Shown here: positions 7,709 to 15,296 of the stretch, one piece after another
How the letters are laid out: each line of letters begins with the position of its first letter
Position numbering within the stretch: the stretch's first letter is position 1
Assembly (NCBI RefSeq): GCF_900156155.1
Contig: NZ_FTMD01000005.1
Coordinates: forward strand, 1 to 64,000
Direction of reading: 5' to 3'
Length of the DNA stretch: 64,000 nt
Source: Aromatoleum tolulyticum
GTDB lineage: Bacteria > Pseudomonadota > Gammaproteobacteria > Burkholderiales > Rhodocyclaceae
Translations under genes and position numbers: made by a program
The notes under the pieces: model-generated
Told to the model about the DNA's origin: nothing
Databases searched by the model: none
What the model saw: only the letters and a program-made list of their open reading frames with translations

Positions 7709-9313
7709 ATGTCCGATCACGACTACATCATCGTCGGTGGCGGCAGTGCGGGTTGCGTGCTCGCGAACCGGCTGAGCGCCGACGGCCGCCATCGCGTCGC
7801 GCTGATCGAGGCGGGCGGCGCCGGCCGTCATCCGTCCTTCCACATCCCGGTCGGCTACGTGTGGAATCGCGCCCATCCGCGCGGCAACTGGCTGTTCCAC
7901 AGCGAGCCGGAACCTTCCAGCGGCAACCGGGCCATCCTCTGGCCGCGCGGCAAGGTGCTGGGCGGCTCGTCGGCCATCAACGGCCTGCTCTACGTTCGCG
8001 GCCAGCCGCAGGACTACGACGCCTGGCGCGAGCTCGGCAATCCGGGCTGGGGTTGGGCCGACGTGCTGCCGTATTTCCGCCGCTCGGAGGACCAGGTCCG
8101 CGGCGCCGACGCCTTCCACGGCGTGGGCGGGCCGCTCGGCGTGAGCGACGTGTCCGTGCGTCATCCGCTGGCGGAAGCGTATATCGCGGCGGCGCGTGCG
8201 TCCGGCCTGCCGCTGCGCGAGGATTTCAACGGCGACGTGCAGGAGGGGGTCGGCTACTTCCAGATGACGGTGCGCAAGGGGGTCCGCAGCAGCACCGCGA
8301 ATGCCTATCTGCGCCCCGCGCTGAAGCGCAGCAACCTGCGCGTGGTGACGAATGCGCAGGTCACCCACGTGCTGTTCGAAGGCCGCCGCGCGACGGGTGT
8401 CCGCGTGCGGGTCGGCGGGCGCGACATCGAATTGAAGGCGGCGCGCGAAGTGATCCTGAGTGCCGGGGCCGTGCAGTCGCCGGCCTTGCTGCAGCGTTCG
8501 GGCGTCGGCAGCGCGACGCGCCTTCAGGAACTGGGCATCCCGGTCGTGGCGCACCTGCCGGGGGTCGGCGCGAATCTCCAGGATCATTACATGGTGAGCC
8601 TGACCTACCGGGTCGGGGGCGTGGAGACGATCAACGAGGCGACGCGCGGTTGGCGCCTGCTGCGCGAAATCGCCCGCTACGGCTGGCGGCGTCGCGGCCT
8701 GCTGGCGACAAGCGCGGCCCACGTCAACGCGTTCCTGAGCACCGGGACACCCATCGGCCGGTCCGACATCCAGCTTCATGTCATGCCGGCGACCTTCGAT
8801 TTCGCGACTGGCAAGACCGAACGCGAACCCGGTCTGACCTGCGGTGTGTGCCAGTTGCGCCCCGAGAGCAGGGGCGAGATCTTCATCGACGGCGCCAATG
8901 CGCTGGCGCCACCGAAGATCCGCCCGCGTTACCTGAGCGCCGAAAGCGATCGGCAGACGCTGTTGGCGGGCTTGCGACAGGCGCGCAGGATCGGCGAGCA
9001 GGCCGCCATCGCGCGCTATGTGCGCCACGAGTTGCTGCCGGGACGGCATGTCGCGAGCGATGACGACTGGCTCGCGTTTGCGCGCGAGACCGGCAAGACG
9101 CTGTATCACCCCGTGGGAACCTGCGCGATGGGGACGGGCGGCGACGCCGTGGTGGATTCGCGCCTGCGTGTGCATGGGCTCGACGGCCTGCGGGTGGTCG
9201 ATGCGTCGGTGATGCCGCTGCTGGTGTCCGGCAACACGAATGCGCCCACGATCATGATCGCCGAGCGGGCGGCGGATCTGGTGCTGCAGGACGCGGCGCA
9301 GCGGGACGGGTGA
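7709..9313 (+). CDS. GMC-family FAD oxidoreductase (choline/alcohol dehydrogenase-like)
   Basis: 534 residues. The N-terminal DYIIVGGGSAGCVLANRL is the FAD-binding Rossmann motif. ILWPRGKVLGGSSAINGLLY is GMC signature 1 and EVILSAGAVQSPALLQRSGV is signature 2. The C-terminal YHPVGTCAMG holds the catalytic His, followed by VVDASVMPLLVSGNTNAPTI. These enzymes oxidise alcohols, choline or polyethylene glycol using FAD. There is no signal peptide, so it acts in the cytoplasm. It lies 12 bases after an ABC binding protein gene, suggesting that the bound compound might be its substrate or a precursor, though that is inference. It ends directly against the end of the convergent YeeE-type gene. Confidence 0.9.
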   Translation: MSDHDYIIVGGGSAGCVLANRLSADGRHRVALIEAGGAGRHPSFHIPVGYVWNRAHPRGNWLFHSEPEPSSGNRAILWPRGKVLGGSSAINGLLYVRGQPQDYDAWRELGNPGWGWADVLPYFRRSEDQVRGADAFHGVGGPLGVSDVSVRHPLAEAYIAAARASGLPLREDFNGDVQEGVGYFQMTVRKGVRSSTANAYLRPALKRSNLRVVTNAQVTHVLFEGRRATGVRVRVGGRDIELKAAREVILSAGAVQSPALLQRSGVGSATRLQELGIPVVAHLPGVGANLQDHYMVSLTYRVGGVETINEATRGWRLLREIARYGWRRRGLLATSAAHVNAFLSTGTPIGRSDIQLHVMPATFDFATGKTEREPGLTCGVCQLRPESRGEIFIDGANALAPPKIRPRYLSAESDRQTLLAGLRQARRIGEQAAIARYVRHELLPGRHVASDDDWLAFARETGKTLYHPVGTCAMGTGGDAVVDSRLRVHGLDGLRVVDASVMPLLVSGNTNAPTIMIAERAADLVLQDAAQRDG

Positions 9314-9736
9314 TCAGTGCGGCGGACCTTTCGGCAACTTGCCCGCGACGCATAGCCCGGCAAGCATGGCGACCACCACTGCGACCGCCGGCCCGTAGCC
9401 CAGCCCGATCCCGACCAGTGCGGGACCGGGGCAGAACCCCGCCAGGCCCCAGCCGACACCGAAGAGTGCGCTGCCGGCGAACAGGCGGCGATCGGCGGCA
9501 CGTCGCGGAGGCAGTTGCATCGCTGCGCCGAGCCATGTGTCGTTTCGGTGCTCGGCGGCGGCGAAGCCGAACCGCGCTGTTGCGATCGCGCTGATCATCA
9601 CGAGGGCGAGCGACGGATCCCACTCGCCCGCGAGATCGAGGAAGGCCAGCACTTTCTGCGGATCGGTCATGCCCGCGAGTAGCAGACCGATGCCGAATAC
9701 GACGCCTGCGAGCAGGGCCATGCCGAGCTTGGTCAT
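9314..9736 (-). CDS. YeeE/YedE-family (DUF6691) membrane protein
   Basis: 140 residues with about four membrane helices (KLGMALLAGVVFGIGLLLAG; FAGSALFGVGWGLAGFCPGP; VAVVVAMLAGLCVAG). The Cys-Pro-Gly-Pro motif within GLAGFCPGPALVGIG is the family hallmark. Together with the overlapping upstream gene it forms the two halves of a sulfur-transport protein, like the PmpA/PmpB pair, whose full-length relative YeeE/TsuA takes up thiosulfate using conserved cysteines. The start overlaps the partner's stop in an ATGA junction. Its stop codon abuts the stop of the GMC oxidoreductase gene on the other strand with no spacer. Confidence 0.85.
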   Translation of the reverse strand: MTKLGMALLAGVVFGIGLLLAGMTDPQKVLAFLDLAGEWDPSLALVMISAIATARFGFAAAEHRNDTWLGAAMQLPPRRAADRRLFAGSALFGVGWGLAGFCPGPALVGIGLGYGPAVAVVVAMLAGLCVAGKLPKGPPH

Positions 9737-10197
9737 GCCGCACCCCCGAGCACGTGACGGCCGACAAACACCGTCGCCAATCCGGCGCTGACGAAGATCA
9801 GGGTCGCCCACAGCGAGCGTTTCGACAGCCGCGCCAGCCCGCACACGCCGTGGCCGCTGGTGCAGCCGTTGGCGAGGTGAGTTCCGACCCCGACGAGGAA
9901 GCCGGCGATCAGGAGCCGTCCCCAGCTCAGGGCAGGATGCGTCGGGGCCGTCGCGGACTCCGACGGCAGGCCCACACCGGGGAGCCAGGCATGCAGCAGC
10001 AGGGGCGACAGCAGCAGGCCGGCCAGGAAGGCGATCTGCCAGCCGGCGCGGCCGCGCGTGCGCAGCGCACCGCCGAGGATGCCGCTGACGCCGGCGACGC
10101 GGCCGTTGGCCAGAACCAGCAGGCTGGCGGCCGCGCCGATGAGGGTCCCGCCGGCAAGTGCCTGCCAGGGGGTGAAGGCGGACCAGGCGATACTCAT
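9733..10197 (-). CDS. YeeE/YedE-family sulfur-transport membrane protein
   Basis: 154 residues with four or five predicted membrane helices. The key motif is HLANGCTSGHGVCGLARLS, matching the GC-x-S-GH-G cysteine motif that lines the substrate path in the thiosulfate importer TsuA (YeeE). Other helices are WQALAGGTLIGAAASLLVLA and WQIAFLAGLLLSPLLLHAWL. It is cotranscribed with the DUF6691 half downstream. A role in uptake of thiosulfate or a related sulfur compound is inferred from family and from the rhodanese gene 5 kb away. Confidence 0.85.
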   Translation of the reverse strand: MSIAWSAFTPWQALAGGTLIGAAASLLVLANGRVAGVSGILGGALRTRGRAGWQIAFLAGLLLSPLLLHAWLPGVGLPSESATAPTHPALSWGRLLIAGFLVGVGTHLANGCTSGHGVCGLARLSKRSLWATLIFVSAGLATVFVGRHVLGGAA

Positions 10198-10217
10198 GCG
10201 CGCTTGCTCCGGGTGCC

Positions 10218-11474
10218 TTACAGCTTCCACGTGTAGGCGAGGCCGAGGATGTCTTCCTGCAGATGGATGTTCGCCTCGCCGCCGCCGAACGCTGCTGGAA
10301 TCGAGTTGTTTCCATGCAGGGTGGTCTTCGGGGCATGCGTGTAGCTGACGCTCCATTCGCCGCCGGCATTCGGCTTCCAGCTCGCACCGATGCTCCAGTG
10401 GTCGCGCACCACGCCGGGGGCGAGGATGTTGAAGAAGGTCTGGTCATCCGGGATGGGCTGTTGTGCGTGGCTGTAGCCCACGCGCAGGGTGAGTTTCGGG
10501 TCGTATTCGTAGACCACGCCGAACTTCCACACCGAGATGTCGCGCCAGCCGAAGCCCGCGCCGTCGGAGCTCCCGAGGCGATTGCCCGCGAACAGTTTCT
10601 GCAGCGAGTTGCCGACCGATTTCACGTCACCGTATTCGATGCGCTGCCAGTCGGTCGCCAGCGTCAGCGCCGGGGTGACCTTCCACGCCGCGCCGACGCC
10701 GTAGCTGGCGGGGATGTCGAAACCGCCGCCTTCCGCGAACAGGCCCTTGTAGCGGTCGAAGTCGCCGGTCTCGACCCGCGACGACCAGCTGGCCCCGAGC
10801 GAGAGCGTCGGCGTGATTTGTCCGATCCAGCCCAGTTTCACGCCCCAGCCGACGGAACTGTCGTGCCCCCGATTGGTGACCGATCCGGGGTGTTGCGAGA
10901 CGAAGGCGTTGTCGAAGGCGCCGAGGCCCTTCGCTTCGAAGCGATGGTAGGCGAGGGTGACCGCCGCGCCGAGCGCATGGCGTTCGTTCGGCTTCCAGGC
11001 GAGCGATGGGGTCAGGAACAGGTGCGCCAGATCGACGCCGGCGTCGCCGGTCGAACCGAAGGCGCCGAACGGATTGCGCGAGTAGTCGCTGCTCATGCCG
11101 CCGTTACCATACGCGGCGAAGCCGAATGCCACGGCGGGTGCGATCTGGCGTACGTAGCCGATTTCCGGGATGAAGTAGTTGGAAGTGCCGTCGCCGGAAT
11201 ACTTGCCGTCCGCGCCGAACGTATTGCCGGAAATCTCGGCGCCGCGCGCGGGCTTGAACCAGTTCACGCCGACGTCGAGGCGATCGCCGACGAGTGCCGT
11301 GCCGGCGGGGTTCACCGCCGCCGCCAGACCGTCCTGCGGCAGGGCGACGGCCACCCCGGCAACGGCCTGCGAGCGCACGCCGATTCCATGCGCGAAATAG
11401 CCGTTGGTCGCCGATGCCGTGGCGGGAAATGCGAGCGCGGCAGCAACGGCCAGCGCGGTGCGATTCAGCTTCAT
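10218..11474 (-). CDS. FadL/OmpP1-family outer-membrane transporter
   Basis: 418 residues. A signal peptide (MKLNRTALAVAAALAFPATA, cleavage after ASA) is followed by TNGYFAHGIGVRSQAVAGVA, the FadL-type plug opening, and VNPAGTALVGDRLDVGVNWF. The C-terminus ends with a barrel strand (LGLAYTWKL) with an aromatic third from the end. FadL proteins form 14-stranded barrels that let long-chain fatty acids or aromatic hydrocarbons enter the outer membrane. The phasin gene upstream on the same strand is consistent with fatty-acid/PHA metabolism, but 605 bases lie between them. The substrate is not determinable; in Rhodocyclales these often serve aromatic compounds. Confidence 0.9.
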   Translation of the reverse strand: MKLNRTALAVAAALAFPATASATNGYFAHGIGVRSQAVAGVAVALPQDGLAAAVNPAGTALVGDRLDVGVNWFKPARGAEISGNTFGADGKYSGDGTSNYFIPEIGYVRQIAPAVAFGFAAYGNGGMSSDYSRNPFGAFGSTGDAGVDLAHLFLTPSLAWKPNERHALGAAVTLAYHRFEAKGLGAFDNAFVSQHPGSVTNRGHDSSVGWGVKLGWIGQITPTLSLGASWSSRVETGDFDRYKGLFAEGGGFDIPASYGVGAAWKVTPALTLATDWQRIEYGDVKSVGNSLQKLFAGNRLGSSDGAGFGWRDISVWKFGVVYEYDPKLTLRVGYSHAQQPIPDDQTFFNILAPGVVRDHWSIGASWKPNAGGEWSVSYTHAPKTTLHGNNSIPAAFGGGEANIHLQEDILGLAYTWKL

Positions 11475-12079
11475 GCAATTCTCTCTGTGTATTAGATTGA
11501 GGTATGACAGGTCCGGAAACCCTTGTGGGCGGGCTTTTCAGGACGGCAGGCACGACTTTGCCGGGGGGTCGTAGATCAACAAACCATTTATTTCTAATAT
11601 GCAAATCACGCGGATGGGATTCGCGATATGTGCCGCGGGAGCCATGGATCTGTTCGGCGAAATCGACGACCGCGGCCGGAGCGGGATCGTCGGGTCCTTG
11701 CCTGGATAGGCGTCGAGTGCTGGCAATTAACCGAGCAAGCAATTGTGCGATGTCAGGTTGAGTGCGGCACTGTCGCTCCCTCCCCTTCAAGGGGGCGGAG
11801 GCGGGGTTTCGCGGAGCACCGCTCCGCGCCGCCGTAGCGGCGGAGCGAAGCGGAGACTCCCGGGTTGGGGTGGGGATGGGTTAAGCAGGCGTCGCCGAAA
11901 CCCATCCCCCTCCTAGCCTCCCCCTTGAAGGGGGAGGAACAAGGTGCCCGCTCAGACTTCAGGTAGTTCTGACATCCGGCCGGGATTCTGACCCGAGCGA
12001 GGCGATTCCGAAGGCGGCTGGCCGTCAAGCGGGAAGCGCCTTGCCGGCGCTCCCGTCATGCGGATGAGGACGAATCGCC
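11475..12079. other. 605-base intergenic region between FadL and phasin genes
   Basis: No gene was found here. The left 290 bases upstream of FadL probably hold its promoter and include the AT-rich patch CAAACCATTTATTTCTAATA near 11580. From 11778 to 11937 a complex inverted repeat occupies the centre (listed separately). The right part, to 12079, lies downstream of the phasin stop and may contain its terminator, though no clear hairpin with a T-run was seen. Confidence 0.6.
11778..11937. repeat. 160-base nested inverted repeat (REP/ITR-like)
   Basis: The outer arms are CCTCCCCTTCAAGGGGG at 11778 and CCTCCCCCTTGAAGGGGG, ending near 11935; each arm is itself palindromic around TTCAAGG or TTGAAGG. 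Inside, TGGGGATGGGTT (11871-11882) pairs with AACCCATCCCC (11899-11909). The short GC palindromes CGGAGCACCGCTCCG and CCGCCGTAGCGGCGG stand at 11812-11842. Such multi-branched GC-rich repeats are scattered through Rhodocyclales genomes, but copy number cannot be judged from one window. Confidence 0.8.
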
Positions 12080-12640
12080 TCAGGCGGCCTTGCTCGCGGC
12101 GTGCGAGGATTGCTTCGACGAGGCGCTCTTGATCGCTGCGCCGGCCGCAGCGACGTTCGCGTCTGCAATTTCGGCGACCTTGCGGCTCGTGTGACTGATG
12201 TTGTCGAGGGTGGATCGGGTGACAGACAGGGCCGATTTCACGGCCGCGATGCCCGGTTCCGAACCGCTGGGCGCGTTCTTCGCAACGTCGTCGAGCAGTT
12301 CGGCGAGCGACTTGGTGAAGTCGCCGATCAGCGCCTCGCCCCGCTGGCCGATTTCATGCTGCGTACGGGAGACGATCTCGTACAGGCCGCGCGACCATGC
12401 GATGGCCTGCTCGATGCCGGGCTGGGAGATCGCGCCGCCGAGCGCCCAGACTTCCTGCGGTTCCTTCGCCTCGGACAGGGCACGGACGCGCGAGAGTCCG
12501 TGTTCGAGCGTGTTGCGAGCGGTTTGCAGGTTCAGTGCGGCGGCCTGCTCCACGGCGGTGAAGGTCGAATTCGCAATGGCGTGTGCGCCATCCAGCGAGT
12601 GTTTGGCGAGGTTGCCGAGGTATTTGTTGCTGTAGGACAT
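12080..12640 (-). CDS. Phasin family protein
   Basis: 186 residues, almost entirely helical, beginning MSYSNKYLGNLAKHSLDGAH. It has the phasin pattern of amphipathic helices: FTAVEQAAALNLQTARNTLE, then ALSEAKEPQEVWALGGAISQ and LYEIVSRTQHEIGQRGEALI. The tail is Ala/Ser/Lys-rich (AAIKSASSKQSSHAASKAA). Phasins coat polyhydroxyalkanoate granules and control their size and number. No PHA synthase gene is in the window. It stands alone, about 200 bases from the end of the sulfonate operon, which is transcribed on the same strand further upstream. Confidence 0.9.
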   Translation of the reverse strand: MSYSNKYLGNLAKHSLDGAHAIANSTFTAVEQAAALNLQTARNTLEHGLSRVRALSEAKEPQEVWALGGAISQPGIEQAIAWSRGLYEIVSRTQHEIGQRGEALIGDFTKSLAELLDDVAKNAPSGSEPGIAAVKSALSVTRSTLDNISHTSRKVAEIADANVAAAGAAIKSASSKQSSHAASKAA

Positions 12641-12839
12641 TTGACTGGCTCCGGGTGCGTGTTGAACTGAGTGCGGGTATGCCGTCTGCCGAACCCTGCC
12701 GTCACGAGGGGACTGAGGATCCGTTAGTGCAGTGCAGCATACGAGCCCAGTATGGTTGCGCGCCGGGAGCTTTGGAAATATGACTTTCTGCTATCGATAT
12801 TCACCTCGGGTGAGCTGGACCCGCGGGTGTCGGCGCTCT

Positions 12840-14099
12840 TCAGGCTGCGAAGGAGTGGGGGGCGAACTGCCACGCGAGGGCCAGCACGGCGCTTCCCGCA
12901 ATGAAGCCCGTCCGTGCAGCAGTGCCGTCGCGCAGAATCACGCAGCCGGCACGGGCTGACCATAGCGTGGCCGGCAGCAGCACGGCGGCGCGCAGCCAGG
13001 GCAGCAGCGGGGCGACCACGAACCCTTCATCGTGAAGGATGTGCAGCGCATGTTCCACCGCGCCGAGAAAAAGGCCGAAACCGCCGAGGGGAATCAGCGC
13101 GTAGGCCAGGCGGGTCGCGGTGAGGCGCCGGCCGCCGCTGGCCGCCGCCAGCAGCAGGGCCGTCCCGCCGCCGAGCACCAGCGCGGGCAGCAGGACGGCG
13201 GCGACCGCGGCGGGCACCGCGGGAAGGCCGCTGGCGAGCAGTGCGTGGTGCCAGGGGCTGTGTTGCCAGTACAGGGCGCCGTAGAGCAGGCCGATGAGGA
13301 CGAAGACGATGCCCGCCGCTTCCCACGGCCGCGCCTCGTCCTCGCGTAGTGCCGCGATCTCCTCGCCCGGCGCGCGCCAGGCCAGGGCGACGGCGTTGCG
13401 GTGGCCGCTGCAGCGGGCGCACATGTTGCACTTCTCGTTGCTGCGGAGACGCCGGACGTCGAGCAGGGCGGGGCAGTCCACCGGCTTCGGGATCGGCCGC
13501 GGCGCGGCATCCCACGCGGAGCGGTCGACGCGGAAGTGCAGCACGGCACAGCGGGCGAGCAGCGAGAAGACGCCGCCCACCGGGCAGGCGTAGCGGCACC
13601 AGACGCGCTTGCCGCGCCCGACGAAGACCCCGCAGGCGAGCGCCAGAGCGCTCATCGTGCCGACCGCGAGCAGGGTGCCGCGCGGCGTGTCGTGCGCCTG
13701 CAGCGCGTATTCGAATACCGTGATGACGGCGAAGGCCGCGAGCGGCAGCGCCGGCCAGCGCAGCCAGCCGGGAATCTTGCCGCCCTTGCCGTGGCGGCTG
13801 GCGAATTCGGTCAGCGTGCCGTCGGGGCACAGCAGGCCGCACCAGAACTGGCCGATCAGCATCACCGACAGGATCACGCCCGGCCACCACACGCCCCAGA
13901 ACAGCGCCTCGGCGAAGCGGCCCAGGCTGTGGAGGACGCCGCCACTCGCGTCATCCGCCGGCACCAGCGCCGGCACGATCAGCAGCACGAGGTAGAGCCC
14001 GACGAACGCCCACTGCACCACGGCAATCGCCGGCCGGTTGTCGCGCAGGGCGTCACCGAAGCGGCGGGGCCAGCGGGAGATGGGCGCTGTACGGTTCAT
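12840..14099 (-). CDS. Membrane polyferredoxin (NapH/CcoG-like 4Fe-4S protein), last gene of the asf-type operon
   Basis: 419 residues with several membrane helices, starting MNRTAPISRWPRRFGDALRD. Cysteine motifs typical of NapH/NosR-type polyferredoxins are GQFWCGLLCPDGTLTEF (about residue 85), WCRYACPVGGVFSLLARC (about 168) and EKCNMCARCSGHRN (about 224). The remaining C-terminal half is mainly hydrophobic helices. Such proteins pass electrons from the quinone pool or another donor across the membrane to soluble partners. Its ATG overlaps the HEAT-repeat gene stop (ATGA). Placed after an AsfA-like flavoprotein and AsfB-like ferredoxin, it may supply their electrons; that role is inference. 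Confidence 0.8.
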   Translation of the reverse strand: MNRTAPISRWPRRFGDALRDNRPAIAVVQWAFVGLYLVLLIVPALVPADDASGGVLHSLGRFAEALFWGVWWPGVILSVMLIGQFWCGLLCPDGTLTEFASRHGKGGKIPGWLRWPALPLAAFAVITVFEYALQAHDTPRGTLLAVGTMSALALACGVFVGRGKRVWCRYACPVGGVFSLLARCAVLHFRVDRSAWDAAPRPIPKPVDCPALLDVRRLRSNEKCNMCARCSGHRNAVALAWRAPGEEIAALREDEARPWEAAGIVFVLIGLLYGALYWQHSPWHHALLASGLPAVPAAVAAVLLPALVLGGGTALLLAAASGGRRLTATRLAYALIPLGGFGLFLGAVEHALHILHDEGFVVAPLLPWLRAAVLLPATLWSARAGCVILRDGTAARTGFIAGSAVLALAWQFAPHSFAA

Positions 14100-15046
14100 G
14101 TCTTCGCAGTCAGTTGCGCAAGGGCACGCCCGGCGATCTTGCGCACCTCGACGTCGGGGTCCGCCGCTGCCCGCTCCAGGGCCGGAATCGCCGCGGCATC
14201 GCCGATGGCGCCGAGGGCGCTGGCCGCTTCCTTGCGCACGTTGCTGATCGGGTGGTCGAGCGCCTCGCCGAGGGCGGGGATCGCCTGCGCCACGCGATAG
14301 GCGCCGAGTGCTGCGGCCGCTTTCTGCCGCACTTCCCAGGACGGGTCCGCAAGGGCGGCGATCAAGGAATCGGTGGCATCGGGGGGACGTACCCGGCCGA
14401 GGGTGATCGCGGCCTCGTGGCGCACCTGCCAGTCGCTGTCCTTCAGCGCGCGCAGCAGCGAAGGCAGGGGACTGCCCGCCGGGGCGAAGGTGAGGGCGGC
14501 GACCGCGGCCTTGCGCACCGCCGGGTCGGCATCCTCGACGATGCGCCGTTCGAGCGCCGCCAGCGCGGTGTCGTTCTTCAGATAAGCCAGCACGCCGACA
14601 GCCGCGCGGCGCACGGCGGGCAGGGCGTCGTCGAGCGATGCCAGGGCGGGCGCCAGCGCGTCGGGATGGCGCAGCTGGCGCAGGCCGGCGAGCACCGCGG
14701 CGCGGGCCTCGCCCTGCACCCGGGGCAGGTTGCGCAGCAACGCCGGTGCGGCTGCCGGGTCGAGGATTTCGGCGAGGGCCGTGCTTGCCGCGGCGATGAC
14801 GTCCTCGTCGGGGTCTCCGAGAAGCGCAACCAGCGCATCGATCGCTGCGTCGTCGGATGCGCCCTCCAGGGCGAGGGCGGCTTCGAGACGCACGCCGGCG
14901 TCGGCGTCGCGGGCCGCGAGGCTGAACAGCTCCGGGTAGTCGTCGGCATAGTCGGCGATGTCGCGCAGGGCGATGCGCCGCACGGCGGGGTCGCCGTCCG
15001 TCAGGCGCGGCAGGGCAGCGGCGATTTCGGGATCGTAGTCACTCAT
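14096..15046 (-). CDS. HEAT-repeat protein in the asf-type operon
   Basis: 316 residues made almost wholly of about nine HEAT repeats of about 31 residues. Recurring units are DPAVRRIALRDIADY, DADAGVRLEAALALEGAS, DPSWEVRQKAAAALGAY, HPISNVRKEAASALGAIG and DPDVEVRKIAGRALAQL. No signal peptide is seen. The family resembles PBS-lyase HEAT (EZ-heat) proteins, which act as scaffolds or assist cofactor attachment. The start is 6 bases after the ferredoxin stop and the end overlaps the polyferredoxin start, so it is firmly part of the operon. It may hold the redox partners together; its exact function is unknown. Confidence 0.85.
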   Translation of the reverse strand: MSDYDPEIAAALPRLTDGDPAVRRIALRDIADYADDYPELFSLAARDADAGVRLEAALALEGASDDAAIDALVALLGDPDEDVIAAASTALAEILDPAAAPALLRNLPRVQGEARAAVLAGLRQLRHPDALAPALASLDDALPAVRRAAVGVLAYLKNDTALAALERRIVEDADPAVRKAAVAALTFAPAGSPLPSLLRALKDSDWQVRHEAAITLGRVRPPDATDSLIAALADPSWEVRQKAAAALGAYRVAQAIPALGEALDHPISNVRKEAASALGAIGDAAAIPALERAAADPDVEVRKIAGRALAQLTAKT

Positions 15047-15052
15047 AAGGCA

Positions 15053-15286
15053 TCAGCGCAGCAGGTAGGGGATTTCAACCCGGATCGCCTTGGTCGGGCA
15101 ATCGTGTTCGCACGGCAGGCAGTACCAGCACTCGTCATAGGCCATGCGGACCTTGCCCTGCGCCGGGTCGAGCACGAGGATGTCGGTGGGGCAGACGTCG
15201 ATGCAGACGCGGCAGCCCTTGTCGGCGATGCACTTGTCCGGGTCGACGATGACGGAGGCGATGCCGCGGTTTTCGATGGTAGGCAT
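15053..15286 (-). CDS. asfB: AsfB-like 2[4Fe-4S] ferredoxin
   Basis: 77 residues, MPTIENRGIASVIVDPDKCI. Two cluster motifs are visible: CIADKGCRVCIDVCPTDILV and ECWYCLPCEHDCPTKAIRVE. The short protein directly follows the AsfA-like flavoprotein gene (10-base gap), the same pairing as asfAB of Pseudomonas putida S-313, where the pair is needed for desulfonation of aryl sulfonates under sulfur limitation. It also resembles the beta subunit of APS reductase (AprB). The AsfB name is chosen because the operon includes a sulfonate-type transporter and no ATP sulfurylase or AprM is present. Confidence 0.75.
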   Translation of the reverse strand: MPTIENRGIASVIVDPDKCIADKGCRVCIDVCPTDILVLDPAQGKVRMAYDECWYCLPCEHDCPTKAIRVEIPYLLR

Positions 15287-15296
15287 GGAGTCTTCC

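Noticed and set aside
6707-9175. An 822-residue minus-strand frame opposite the binding protein and GMC oxidoreductase
   Set aside because: It has no family similarity and mirrors two strongly supported genes; long antisense frames are common at high GC.
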